64,000 nucleotides of DNA from JABJOE01 sp964344145 (GTDB lineage Bacteria; Patescibacteriota; Patescibacteriia; UBA9934): positions 1 to 64,000 of the forward strand of contig CAYFME010000007.1 of assembly GCA_964344145.1 (NCBI GenBank), read 5' to 3'. The translations under genes and the position numbers were made by a program. Of the stretch, positions 23,308-32,127 are shown piece after piece (the stretch's first letter is position 1; each line of letters starts with the position of its first letter). A model generated the notes under the pieces. The model was not told the DNA's origin and did no database searches. It was given only the letters and a program-made list of their open reading frames with translations.

Positions 23308-24012
23308 ATGGATCTTGTTTCGATCATCATCCCAACCTATCAGCATGCCGATAGTCTGCCGGTTTGCCTTGATTCGGTATTGGCTCAGACGTACGAGCCT
23401 ATTGAGGTGATCGTCGTGGACGACGGGTCGACGGACAATACGCAAGAGGTGCTTGCGTCGTATGCGCAGCGCGTGATGATGATCAGGCAAGAAAACCAAG
23501 GACCTCAGTTGGCACGCATGCGCGGGTTTGAAGAGTCGAAAGGCGCATACGTGATTTTTTGTGATGCAGACGTCGAAATGCGACCAGACATGTTGGAGAG
23601 GTTGTACGGCGTGCTGCAGGCACATCCTGAAGCAAGTTATGCGTACTGCGGTTTCAGGTTTGGCTGGAAGCGATTTCATCCAGTGCCATTCGATGCACAG
23701 CGCCTCAAGCGCCATAACTATATTCACACGACTAGCCTCGTACGTCGTACGGACTTTCCAGGCTTTGACCCCGAGGTGAAGCGTCTACAAGATTGGGATG
23801 TTTGGCTGACGATGCTTGCACAAGGGAAGAAGGGTGTTGTCGTGGCTGAGGAGTTGTTTACCGCGCATATCGACGGTTCGTCACGCATCGGAACCGCCTG
23901 GATGCCGTCGTGGATCTACAAACTGCCATGGAATATGATCGGATGGCGGCCGAAGCGTCTGCGAAAGTACGAAGAGGCGAAGCGGGCGCTCGTGAAGAAA
24001 CACGGTTTATGA
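23308..24012 (+). CDS. Family 2 glycosyltransferase
   Basis: 234 residues. MDLVSIIIPTYQHADSLPVCLDSVLAQTYEPIEVIVVDDGSTDNT is a textbook GT2 start, and IFCDADVEM holds the DxD metal site. A QDWDVWLTMLAQG segment supplies a likely catalytic acid region. ATG 23308 is preferred because it starts exactly at the GT2 strand; ATG 23296 inside the palindrome is possible. Its end overlaps the next ATG in ATGA. Confidence 0.85.
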   Translation: MDLVSIIIPTYQHADSLPVCLDSVLAQTYEPIEVIVVDDGSTDNTQEVLASYAQRVMMIRQENQGPQLARMRGFEESKGAYVIFCDADVEMRPDMLERLYGVLQAHPEASYAYCGFRFGWKRFHPVPFDAQRLKRHNYIHTTSLVRRTDFPGFDPEVKRLQDWDVWLTMLAQGKKGVVVAEELFTAHIDGSSRIGTAWMPSWIYKLPWNMIGWRPKRLRKYEEAKRALVKKHGL

Positions 24013-24863
24013 AAGTAGACGTGTCGATTGTTGTTGTGACATATAAAGAGCGTCTCGATGTGCTCAAGGCGTGCTTTGATTCAGTTGCCGCAGCAAAGAA
24101 CGTCACCTATGAGTTGATTGTCGTTGACAACGGAGCGAGTGATACAACACGAGGGCTGTTGGAGTCTTACGAAGATGTCACGTATCTGCGCAACGAAACA
24201 AACCGTGGATTTGCCGCTGCCGTGAATCGCGGCATGGCCGTCTCGCAAGGTCGCTACGTCCTTCTGTTGAATCCGGACGTTCGTTTTCAACACGATGTGC
24301 TCGCAAGTATGCTTACGCACTTGGACGACGACACCGACGTGGGCATCGGTAGTTGTATTATTCGATATCCAAACGGTGATCTACAAGAAAGCATTCGTCG
24401 GTTCCCAGAGCTTTTGGATCAACTACTGATTATGCTGAAGTTGCCTCATGTGTTTAAACGTCTTGGGCCAGTGGAGACGTACATGATGCGTGACGCTGAT
24501 CCGTACAAAACGCAGGATGTTGACTCGATCATGGGCGCGTTTATGTGGGTGCGGCGTGAGCTGATTGAGCAAATCGGTTTTTTGGATGAACGGTACTTTA
24601 TTTGGTTTGAAGAAGTAGACTACTGTAAAATGGCCGTGGATAAAGGGTGGCGCGTGCGTCATTATGCTGACGTAACGATCGAGCACCATAAGGGCCACAT
24701 GTTTGATCAGATTGGTACCGTGCGCAAGCAGCGGTGGATCCGCGAGAGTTTGCGCAAGTACATGGCAAAACACCACGGACCGTGGGTGGCTGGTGTGTTC
24801 TGGACTCTGACGCCCGTATTCATTGCGGCTGGATATGCCGCGCGAGCGATAAAAGGAAAGTGA
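24009..24863 (+). CDS. Family 2 glycosyltransferase (rhamnosyltransferase-like)
   Basis: 284 residues. It shows VDVSIVVVTYKERLDVLKACFDSV, ELIVVDNGASDTT, NRGFAAAVNRGM and LLLNPDVRF, the pattern of WbbL-type rhamnosyltransferases. The FIWFEEVDYCKMAVDKGWRVRHYADVTIEHHKGH part is typical of that group. It starts inside the previous stop codon and overlaps the ligase gene by one base. Confidence 0.87.
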   Translation: MKVDVSIVVVTYKERLDVLKACFDSVAAAKNVTYELIVVDNGASDTTRGLLESYEDVTYLRNETNRGFAAAVNRGMAVSQGRYVLLLNPDVRFQHDVLASMLTHLDDDTDVGIGSCIIRYPNGDLQESIRRFPELLDQLLIMLKLPHVFKRLGPVETYMMRDADPYKTQDVDSIMGAFMWVRRELIEQIGFLDERYFIWFEEVDYCKMAVDKGWRVRHYADVTIEHHKGHMFDQIGTVRKQRWIRESLRKYMAKHHGPWVAGVFWTLTPVFIAAGYAARAIKGK

Positions 24864-26431
24864 TGTTTAAGAAGCAATTCCTAGGACCGTTGACATGGAA
24901 GATCGTCGGGGCGATTGCCGCGGCGCATGTTTTGGCGTTTTTTGTTCGCGAGACGCCGATCGAAGGGTTAGTTCTGCTTGCCGTCTTTGCTGGAGTCGTA
25001 TTGCTATCAAATCGATCGTTGCTTTACGGTTTGATCGTTGCATTCGCTGAGATTTTTGTTGGTGGCCATGGACATCTACTAAGCTCAGAACTACTCGGCT
25101 TTTCCATCTCGCTCCGCATGGTCATTTTCGCGGCCGTGATGTTCGCGTGGCTGTGGAAATGGTGGAGCAGCGACATTACATTGCGACGCGACGCGTGGCG
25201 GGAACTGCCGTTCGTTATTTTGATTATCGCGATTGTTGCTGGGTTCATTCAAGGGATTTTTGCAAATGGAGCAGGTGGGGCATTCGATGACATGAATGGA
25301 TATCTCACGCTTGGTTATTTGTTGCCGCTGATGAGTATCGAATGGAAGGCAAAAGCAAAGCGCGTGCTCTTGCAGACGTTGGCCGGATCGGCAATTTGGG
25401 TGGTTGCGTTTTCGCTGACGCTTTTGTATGTATTCACGCACGTCGATGGCGACACGCTTAACATTTTGTATACCTTTATTCGCGACGCACGATTGGCTGA
25501 AGTAACATTGCAAGTGACGGAGCACACGTATTTCTATCGCGTCTTCATGCAATCGCAATCAACCGCCATGATGGCACTGTTGGTGAGCTGGGGGATAATG
25601 TTATTTGCGTATCGAGGTGAACGATTGCCGGACTTGGTTGGCTGGACGGCCGTTGGTACGTTGGCGGTACTCTTCATGAGTATGTCGCGCAGTTTTCTGC
25701 TTGGAGCTCTTATTGCGATGGCGTTGATGTGGATCATGGCGATCGTACGCGAGTCAAAACGATGGATGACGATCAAGCGATCTCTTTGGATGGTTACGTG
25801 CGCCATCGTTGCTGCGGTCATAGCCTACGCACTTGTCATGATCCCAATTCCGACACGACCCGATCTCACCAATGCGGCATTCTATGAAACGTCATCAGAG
25901 ACGGGGCGCAGTGAGGCGGTTGTCAGCCGATGGGCTCTTTTGGATCCATTGATGGAGTCGATCGCACAGAGTCCACTGACTGGACAAGGGTTTGGAGCGA
26001 CGATTACGTATGAATCCTCAGATCCGCGCATTATTGAGGAGACAGGTGGATCGTACACAACGTATCGATTTGAATGGGGCTGGCACGATATTTGGCTTAA
26101 GATGGGACTGTTGGGCTTGCTCGCGTTTGCTGTGTATTTGATCGTTATCTTGCTTTCCGGACACTATCACATTGGAAAACATCGCCAATCTTGGCTGATT
26201 ATTGGACTCGCCGCAAGTATCGTTGCGTTGTTTATCACGCATGCATTCTCTCCATATCTTAATCACCCGATTGGAATTAGTTGGATGTTGTTCGTTTTGC
26301 CGTTTTTAGACACGCGGGGTTGGGGAAACGTCATTGAAGAAAAGATTCGTCAACAACGAAAATTTGACAGGCCTCAACAGGCCGTGATATCTTCTCGTCT
26401 CGCCAACCGCGAGGAAAAGAAATCTTATTGA
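24863..26431 (+). CDS. O-antigen ligase/polymerase-like membrane protein
   Basis: 522 residues with about 11-12 hydrophobic helices. A large extracytoplasmic loop (SSETGRSEAVVSRWALLDPLMESIAQSPLTGQGFGATITYES) has the RxxxW...P..G.GFG pattern of O-antigen ligase/Wzy proteins. It probably polymerises or attaches the glycan made by the upstream transferases. It is the last clear gene of the operon. Confidence 0.8.
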   Translation: MFKKQFLGPLTWKIVGAIAAAHVLAFFVRETPIEGLVLLAVFAGVVLLSNRSLLYGLIVAFAEIFVGGHGHLLSSELLGFSISLRMVIFAAVMFAWLWKWWSSDITLRRDAWRELPFVILIIAIVAGFIQGIFANGAGGAFDDMNGYLTLGYLLPLMSIEWKAKAKRVLLQTLAGSAIWVVAFSLTLLYVFTHVDGDTLNILYTFIRDARLAEVTLQVTEHTYFYRVFMQSQSTAMMALLVSWGIMLFAYRGERLPDLVGWTAVGTLAVLFMSMSRSFLLGALIAMALMWIMAIVRESKRWMTIKRSLWMVTCAIVAAVIAYALVMIPIPTRPDLTNAAFYETSSETGRSEAVVSRWALLDPLMESIAQSPLTGQGFGATITYESSDPRIIEETGGSYTTYRFEWGWHDIWLKMGLLGLLAFAVYLIVILLSGHYHIGKHRQSWLIIGLAASIVALFITHAFSPYLNHPIGISWMLFVLPFLDTRGWGNVIEEKIRQQRKFDRPQQAVISSRLANREEKKSY

Positions 26432-26432
26432 T

Positions 26433-26567
26433 ATGAAAAACATTCTATTCATGACGCAGCCAAATTTCGGCGGTATGACCGCACGCTTGCTTTGTATTTC
26501 TCCCGTTTTTGGCGGAAATGCAACAGCACAGCGCGGCTTGTTTAAGCGTAGGATGATGAGTTTTTAA
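26433..26567 (+). CDS. Possible small ORF after the glycan operon
   Basis: A 44-codon frame (MKNILFMTQPNFGGMTARLLC...) starting two bases after the ligase stop, in the same resident style (no Shine-Dalgarno). I see no homology. It could be a real small gene or the remnant of a gene cut off when the GC-rich unit downstream arrived. Confidence 0.3.
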   Translation: MKNILFMTQPNFGGMTARLLCISPVFGGNATAQRGLFKRRMMSF

Positions 26568-26589
26568 ATGATCACAACATTTGAAGGCT

Positions 26590-26621
26590 GAGATCCCTCG
26601 CTTGAACAAGCGGGGGATCTC
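26590..26621 (+). terminator. Hairpin ending the glycan operon
   Basis: GAGATCCC-CGCTTG pairs with AAGCG-GGGATCTC; TTATTC follows. It separates the operon from the GC-rich ABC transporter gene. A second small hairpin (CGATTCACTTAGTGAGTCG) follows at about 26630-26650. Confidence 0.6.
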
Positions 26622-26667
26622 TTATTCATCTCGATTCACTTAGTGAGTCGAAGTAGCAGGAGTGTGT

Positions 26668-28515
26668 ATGGCATACGATCCTCAAGCACAGCGCAAGATC
26701 GCGGGCAACTGGCGCGAGTACCTCAACACGATCGCGCAGAGCATGCGCGTCTACCGATGGGTATGGGACGAGCTGATCGACAGGGACGCGCGACGCTGGG
26801 TGAAGCGGATGGTCGCGGCGCTGTTCGTCACGCTGGCCTTCTTCATGGCCATGCCATGGTTCATCAGTCTCGTGTTCGATGGCCTCGTCGCGCGCGATGT
26901 TCGTCAGCTCGGCATCGGTCTGATCGGATTTCTGGCCTGTCTGTTGGTGATGCGTGTGATGGATTACCTCACGGGCATCTGTCGTGAGTGGGTGCTGGGA
27001 CTCAACATGGGTACACGACATGACCGCATTAGCGAACTGTTCTTCGAGAAATCGCTGGGACAGCACGCGAAGCACCACGATCTTCTCTCGTCATCCAACG
27101 TGGAGAAGGGTCTTGGGAAGGTGTCTGAGTCGCAGGAGATGATGCTCTTTGAGGGCACGGAAGTCCTGCTGACCTTGCCGATCTCATGGGTCTTCCTGTG
27201 GATTGTGAGTCCGGTGGCTGGCACGATCATGACCGTTGCGCTTCTGGCGCACGTTGTCTGGTCGATGTACCTCAACCGTCGGGTGGTAGAAGTCTGTACG
27301 CCGCTGGATGAGCAGTTCCGTAAGCACAACCGCTACCAGCGCGAGCGCTGGAAGCAGATTGTGCGCGTGAAGGTCAATGCGAAGGAGCGTGAGGAGCTCG
27401 ACAAGATGGATCGATGGTTCCATCGTATCCTCGATTCGGACCGCGACTTCTGGATGCGCTTCATCCTGCACGCGGTCGGTCGTGGAACGTTGACGAACCT
27501 CTTCGTCTTCGGTGTGCTCGTGTACGGCGCGTGGATGGTGTGGGGCGGCTTCTGGCAGGTTGGTCTGCTGTACCCGGTTTTCACCTGGTCCTCGATGATG
27601 CGTGATAACCTGTGGCGTCTGAGCCATGTGGAGCATCGCCTTAACTGGAATTATCCAGCGATCGCATCGTTGCGCGAAGCGCTGACCATTGAGCCCGATA
27701 TCGTCGATACCGCAGACGCCGTGGCACTCAGCCCGGACGAACCGGTGCACGTTGAAATCGACTGTGTCACGCATGCCTACGAAGATGGTGTGCAGGTGCT
27801 CAAGAACGTCTCGCTTTCGATCGAGCCCGGTCAGAAGGTTGCTCTTCTTGGGCTCTCGGGAGCCGGAAAGTCCACGCTTACACAGTTGGTTCTGCGTCAG
27901 ATGGATCCGACGGGTGGCTCGATTCGTGTGAACGGCCACGACCTGCGTGAACTGGAGCTCGCCTCATGGTTGAGCACTGTTGGGCACATCCCGCAGGACT
28001 CCGCAATCCTCGACGGAACGCTTCGCTACAATCTGCTCTACGGTCTGACTGCCCAGGAGATTGAGCAGATGGACGACGATCGAATCCGCGAGCTGATGGC
28101 AAGTGTGGAAATCGACTTCGACCGAGACGGTCTGGAAACGCTGGTTGGTGAGGGCGGCATTAAGCTCTCGGGTGGACAGCAGCAGCGCGTGATGATTGGT
28201 GCGGCAGCGATGAAGAAGCCGCGCTTCATGGTCATTGACGAGGCGACCTCCAGCCTCGATGCGGTTACGGAACGCAAGGTTCATGATGGGTTGCACAAGG
28301 TGCTGACTGCCGACATGAGTGCGCTCATCATCACGCATCGACTCTCAACGGTCCGTGACCTGTGTGATACGTTCGTTGTGATGCGTCCGGCAAAGGGCCT
28401 GATCAACGGCACGCCGCAGATCGAGGCGGTCGCTGGTTCGTTCGAGGAGCTCTATAGGGTCTCCGAGACGTTCCGCGTGCTCGCCGACGAGCAGGGCCTT
28501 GACGTGTCGCGCTGA
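26668..28515 (+). CDS. ABC exporter half-transporter (membrane domain fused to ATPase), GC-rich cassette
   Basis: 615 residues. The N-terminal ~330 residues hold the membrane domain. The ATPase has Walker A (LLGLSGAGKSTLTQL, near residue 394), signature (LSGGQQQRVMIGAA, near 500), Walker B (FMVIDEATSSLDA, near 520) and the H-loop (ITHRLSTVRD). It should work as a homodimer, exporting an unknown substrate. AGGAG lies five bases before ATG 26668. Composition is much more GC-rich than the adjacent glycan operon, pointing to recent acquisition. Confidence 0.88.
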   Translation: MAYDPQAQRKIAGNWREYLNTIAQSMRVYRWVWDELIDRDARRWVKRMVAALFVTLAFFMAMPWFISLVFDGLVARDVRQLGIGLIGFLACLLVMRVMDYLTGICREWVLGLNMGTRHDRISELFFEKSLGQHAKHHDLLSSSNVEKGLGKVSESQEMMLFEGTEVLLTLPISWVFLWIVSPVAGTIMTVALLAHVVWSMYLNRRVVEVCTPLDEQFRKHNRYQRERWKQIVRVKVNAKEREELDKMDRWFHRILDSDRDFWMRFILHAVGRGTLTNLFVFGVLVYGAWMVWGGFWQVGLLYPVFTWSSMMRDNLWRLSHVEHRLNWNYPAIASLREALTIEPDIVDTADAVALSPDEPVHVEIDCVTHAYEDGVQVLKNVSLSIEPGQKVALLGLSGAGKSTLTQLVLRQMDPTGGSIRVNGHDLRELELASWLSTVGHIPQDSAILDGTLRYNLLYGLTAQEIEQMDDDRIRELMASVEIDFDRDGLETLVGEGGIKLSGGQQQRVMIGAAAMKKPRFMVIDEATSSLDAVTERKVHDGLHKVLTADMSALIITHRLSTVRDLCDTFVVMRPAKGLINGTPQIEAVAGSFEELYRVSETFRVLADEQGLDVSR

Positions 28516-28540
28516 GCGCGACGTGTCCGCGTAAGCTCAA

Positions 28541-28571
28541 GCCCCCGTACCTGTACGTCAGGTGCGGGGGC
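28541..28571. terminator. GC-rich hairpin shared by two convergent GC-rich genes
   Basis: GCCCCCG-ACCTG pairs with CAGGT-CGGGGGC around a short loop. No T-run on either strand. Confidence 0.5.
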
Positions 28572-28590
28572 GCTGTGCCACTTGTTGTGG

Positions 28591-28948
28591 CTAGAGGTGA
28601 ACCTTGATGAACGTGCCGCCGTGGTGGAGATCGAGCGTGAGCGTGGCCTGGTTGAGCGCACTGATGGGCATGCGCACGGTGACGTCGCGCGTCTCGTCTC
28701 CGGCCTTGACGCGGATCACCAGCTCGAGCTTCTCGGAGCCCGGGGAGCCGAAGGTGCCCACACGAACGAGCTTGCCAGTGCGCTGGATCCTTGACGCTGA
28801 CCGGACGCCCCAGGCGCTGCGCGAGCTCGAACACGGCCAGGCGCGAGGTGAGGACATCGCCGATCCGACGCAGGAGGCTCTGCGTGTCGGAGGAGGCGAA
28901 CTTGGGAAGAAGCGGCTTGAGAAGCGTGCCGAGGGGGCTGTGAGTCAT
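28591..28948 (-). pseudogene. Hypothetical GC-rich gene with an apparent frameshift
   Basis: Translation from ATG 28948 (GGAGac upstream) gives MTHSPLGTLLKPLLPKFASS... and then a helical LLRRIGDVLTSRLAVFELAQRLGRPVSV. Near 28785-28795 the sensible frame shifts by +1 into RIQRTGKLVRVGTFGSPGSE..., which ends in TLDLHHGGTFIKVHL at 28591. Neither frame alone looks like a protein along its whole length. It is a frameshifted gene, a base-call error, or a +1 recoding site. Confidence 0.5.
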
Positions 28949-28973
28949 CGTTGTCTCCAGGAAGGTACCCGCT

Positions 28974-29002
28974 AGCCTAGCATGAATGCCGGCCTGCGTC
29001 AA
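28974..29002 (-). promoter_or_regulatory. Promoter of the frameshifted GC-rich gene, overlapping the fmt stop codon
   Basis: On the minus strand TTGACG and TAGGCT are 17 bases apart. The TGA in TTGACG is the fmt stop codon, so the unit begins exactly at the end of fmt. Confidence 0.6.
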
Positions 29003-29898
29003 GGTTGTAGACCTTTGAGAAAGTCCGATGTTTTCATGCGTTGCTTGCCTTCGAGTTGGAGCTCAAGGATTTCCAGCGGCGTCGAGGAAGTGCCGAAAAA
29101 GAGGTGATCGTCGATGATGGCGTGTTCGCCGGGATGTAGGGGTTTGGCGCGCCAAACCCCTACAGGTTTTGTATCAAAAAATTTCAGGGTTTTTTGCTCC
29201 CACATCGTCCATATTCCAGGCCACGGCATGTAGGCACGCCGTTTTGCATCGATTTGCTCTGCCGTTTCGCTCCAGTCGATTTTGCCATCTTCCCGGCTAA
29301 GGAGTTTGCAAAAGGTTGTTGTATCGTGATCTTGAGCCTGCGGCTCGATAGATCCGGCAACGTAGTTTTTGATCGTTTGGACAAGCAGCGGGGCACCGAT
29401 ATCGTGAATGGTTGCTTGAAGATCAGGATACGTCTCGGTTCCGTTGAGCTGGATGGTCTCCTGCACCAAAATCGGTCCATGATCCATTTCGGCGTCTAGT
29501 AGCATGATGCTTACACCTGTCTTGTCGTCCTGATTCGCAATCGCTGCCTGCATCGGGGAAGGGCCACGGTACTTTGGTAAAAGAGACGGATGAACGTTGA
29601 CGGTCCCGTGCTTTGGAATATCTAAAACGTTTTTCGGGATCATCTTGCCGTACGCAACAACGACAAAGAGATCGGCATCAACGTCGATCGGTTCCTTTTT
29701 TAAACTCGCAGGTTGCAACACATCGATGCCGTGTTCCACCGCATAGTGCTTTGTCGCCGGGGCCGTAAGCATTTTCTTGCGACCAATAGGTTTGTCAGGC
29801 TGGCAAACAACCGTAGAAACAATCAGATCCTCGTCTTGATCGAGGGCCTGCAAAAAGGGAACAGCAAATTCAGGAGTACCGAAAAAGGCAATCTTCAT
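28999..29898 (-). CDS. fmt: Methionyl-tRNA formyltransferase
   Basis: 299 residues. It begins MKIAFFGTPEFAVPFLQAL, has the catalytic N...HPSLLPKYRGPSPMQAAI loop, and GVSIMLLDAEMDHGPIL. It formylates initiator Met-tRNA. It overlaps the def stop-to-start junction by four bases; fmt and def work as a pair in N-terminal processing. Confidence 0.95.
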   Translation of the reverse strand: MKIAFFGTPEFAVPFLQALDQDEDLIVSTVVCQPDKPIGRKKMLTAPATKHYAVEHGIDVLQPASLKKEPIDVDADLFVVVAYGKMIPKNVLDIPKHGTVNVHPSLLPKYRGPSPMQAAIANQDDKTGVSIMLLDAEMDHGPILVQETIQLNGTETYPDLQATIHDIGAPLLVQTIKNYVAGSIEPQAQDHDTTTFCKLLSREDGKIDWSETAEQIDAKRRAYMPWPGIWTMWEQKTLKFFDTKPVGVWRAKPLHPGEHAIIDDHLFFGTSSTPLEILELQLEGKQRMKTSDFLKGLQP

Positions 29899-30380
29899 AC
29901 AAGAACGTCTCCTTCGGCTTGATAAATCTTTTTCGCGCGATCGATGAAAAGAATCCCGTCAAGATGATCGATTTCATGTTGGAAAACGATTGACTGGAAA
30001 CCATCAAGGTCAACATGCACATCGTTTCCTTCGCGATCCAGGGCGTCGAGCGTTACAGTCTTATGACGCTGTACAATACCAACAACACCCGGAATGGATA
30101 GACATGCCTCTTCACTCTTTACTTTTCGAAACGACGCGTTAGAGATGACGGGATTGATGAACGCCTCAACCTTGTTTCGTGAGGTTTGCACAACGATCAC
30201 ACGACGATGCTCGCCGATTTGCGGCGCTGCCAATCCAACACCCCCTTCAATCTTCATCGTCTCCTTCATGTCATCAATCAGCTGTTGAAATTCTGCGGAC
30301 GCCAACTCCTCACGCGTGACGTCGCGTGATTTTTGTCGCAAAGACTCTTCAGGAACTTGTACGAGGGGAAGATTAGCCAT
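29895..30380 (-). CDS. def: Peptide deformylase
   Basis: 161 residues. The three family motifs are present: GGVGLAAPQIG, EACLSIPG (usually EGCLS; Gly is replaced by Ala) and QHEIDHLDG with the metal-binding HExxH. The metal is held by that Cys and both His. It removes the formyl group added through Fmt. It overlaps priA by eight bases and fmt by four. Confidence 0.95.
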   Translation of the reverse strand: MANLPLVQVPEESLRQKSRDVTREELASAEFQQLIDDMKETMKIEGGVGLAAPQIGEHRRVIVVQTSRNKVEAFINPVISNASFRKVKSEEACLSIPGVVGIVQRHKTVTLDALDREGNDVHVDLDGFQSIVFQHEIDHLDGILFIDRAKKIYQAEGDVLV

Positions 30381-32127
30381 ACGTAACTTGCAGTATGCAG
30401 CTGTCAGGAAGTTGTTGCAAGTAGGGCAGTAGTTTGCCGTATTTTTGCGGTGGTGTCAAGATCTCGATCGTGTCGTTAATGCGAAAGACAAGTGCATTTA
30501 GCTGCTTTGCCTTCTGAATAACCGTATCTAGACGGGCATCCTTCGTTCCGTGAACGCGGATATTCACTCGGTAACGAAACGGCGGGAGGTGATACGTGTG
30601 TCGCGTTTTCCGTTCGGTGTTGATGAAGGATTCAATGCTCTGCATCGGACGGATGAGTGTTGGCGTGAAGGTCTGGATGAGGCATGTTGTGCGCTGCGTT
30701 TGTGCAAAGAGCGCCAGACGATGGACACGCGAGGCCATTTGTATTCCTGCGTTGGCGTCACCACCCATGTGAAGATCGGTACACGCGTCGGCAACAATAC
30801 CAACATTCCATCGCTTGAATGCACGGTGCAGGGTTTGAAAGAAGTATTCGGTCACAAGAAGGATGTCGGCGCTCAATTGTCGATGCTCCTGTTTGTCGAC
30901 GACAGCAATCGAAGCGTTTGGGAACGCTTGCTTCCAAGATTCGATTAGGCGTTTGTTGCCAATGCCGCGCGGCTTAAGGTTCACGCCCTGGCATGACGGA
31001 CAGGACTCCGGGATCCACATTTCCGCATGACACACGCTACAGACAAGGTCGCCGGAGCGCATTTTCGGAACAGATCCGCAGGAACCGCAGTAGGGAATGT
31101 GTCCGCAATCTTTGCACTGCAACCTTTTTGCGTATCCTTTGCGGTTGTACAGAACGATCGCGCGTTTGTTTGCAGCGAGCGCGTTGTCGATATCTGATTT
31201 GAGGCTGTGAGAAAGAAACGGTGTGGACGTCTTTTCGTCTTGGGCCGTGAGATCTACGATACGAAATGCGACATCGGATGCATCAAGCTTTTCTTGATCG
31301 GGACGAATGCGTGGAATCGAACCGCAAGAGAGAAATTCGGCGTTGTGTTGTTTGGCGAGAAGACGTGCCGCGTGGGCCGCATCAAAGCGAGGGTTGCGAT
31401 CGTATTGCACGTGGTCGGGATGCGTAGGGTCATAAACGATCACGGCCTCAATCTTTTTTGCTGACAGAAGCGAAGCTTGCTTTGTTCCAACGAGAATATC
31501 GATCACGCCTTTGCGCCAGTCTCGGATGATTTGCGCGCGTTCGTTGTGGGGTGTGTGGCCATGCAGGTACGCAACGGTCTTGGTATCGGGTAGATATGTG
31601 GCAAGATCGCGTGCGTCTGTTTCGTGGGGCGTGATGATGAGCAGTTGATGCTCAAGCGTACCTGACAGTCGATAGGCCAGAGTGATACACGTTTCCACAG
31701 AACCCTGCACAAATAATACGCCACCGGGTGGCGTATTGCGGACACCGGTTACCTGCTGAGCGATTTTTGGATGTACAAGGGGATTGAGCGTTGGTTTCGG
31801 TCGCACGGCTGGTCGGGGCTTGCGGTCGATGCCGATGAGCGTTTGATAAAACAGTGTCGATGGTGACTGGACAATCGTCTGCGCGATCGTTTCGATACGA
31901 GTGATATCTGACGGCAGAAAGAGTTGTGGAATGACGACGCGATCGATACTCGATAGTCGCTTATCCGTTCCAGCCTCTGCCTTGATCTGACGAACCACGC
32001 CCAGTACGCTTCGTCCCTTCAGCGGTACGCGCACAAGATCACCAACGCCGACGTCCTCATTGCACGTGTAATCAAAAACGCCGAACCTCCTGGGCAGGCG
32101 CGTGACAGGGTAGACCTCGGCGAACAT
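30373..32127 (-). CDS. priA: PriA-like primosomal protein with degenerate helicase motifs
   Basis: 584 residues against about 730 in E. coli PriA. The N-terminal DNA-binding domain (YPVTRLPRRFGVFDYTCNE...GDLVRVPLKGRSVLGVV) and the zinc-binding insertion (CKDCGHIPYCGSCG, CSVCHAEMW, CPSC) are clear. The Walker A motif is eroded (FVQGSVETCITL instead of GxTGSGKT), and the DEEH box reads DPTH. ATP-driven unwinding is therefore doubtful. A 23-bp palindrome (31715-31737) encodes NTPPGGV right before the eroded Walker A. Start ATG 32127 follows the MEMO-like gene. Confidence 0.82.
   Translation of the reverse strand: MFAEVYPVTRLPRRFGVFDYTCNEDVGVGDLVRVPLKGRSVLGVVRQIKAEAGTDKRLSSIDRVVIPQLFLPSDITRIETIAQTIVQSPSTLFYQTLIGIDRKPRPAVRPKPTLNPLVHPKIAQQVTGVRNTPPGGVLFVQGSVETCITLAYRLSGTLEHQLLIITPHETDARDLATYLPDTKTVAYLHGHTPHNERAQIIRDWRKGVIDILVGTKQASLLSAKKIEAVIVYDPTHPDHVQYDRNPRFDAAHAARLLAKQHNAEFLSCGSIPRIRPDQEKLDASDVAFRIVDLTAQDEKTSTPFLSHSLKSDIDNALAANKRAIVLYNRKGYAKRLQCKDCGHIPYCGSCGSVPKMRSGDLVCSVCHAEMWIPESCPSCQGVNLKPRGIGNKRLIESWKQAFPNASIAVVDKQEHRQLSADILLVTEYFFQTLHRAFKRWNVGIVADACTDLHMGGDANAGIQMASRVHRLALFAQTQRTTCLIQTFTPTLIRPMQSIESFINTERKTRHTYHLPPFRYRVNIRVHGTKDARLDTVIQKAKQLNALVFRINDTIEILTPPQKYGKLLPYLQQLPDSCILQVTYG
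31715..31737. repeat. 23-bp palindrome inside priA, copy 1
   Basis: AATACGCCACC-GGGTGGCGTATT, read in frame by priA as NTPPGGV. The same sequence occurs at 34291 and 34329. Confidence 0.85.
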
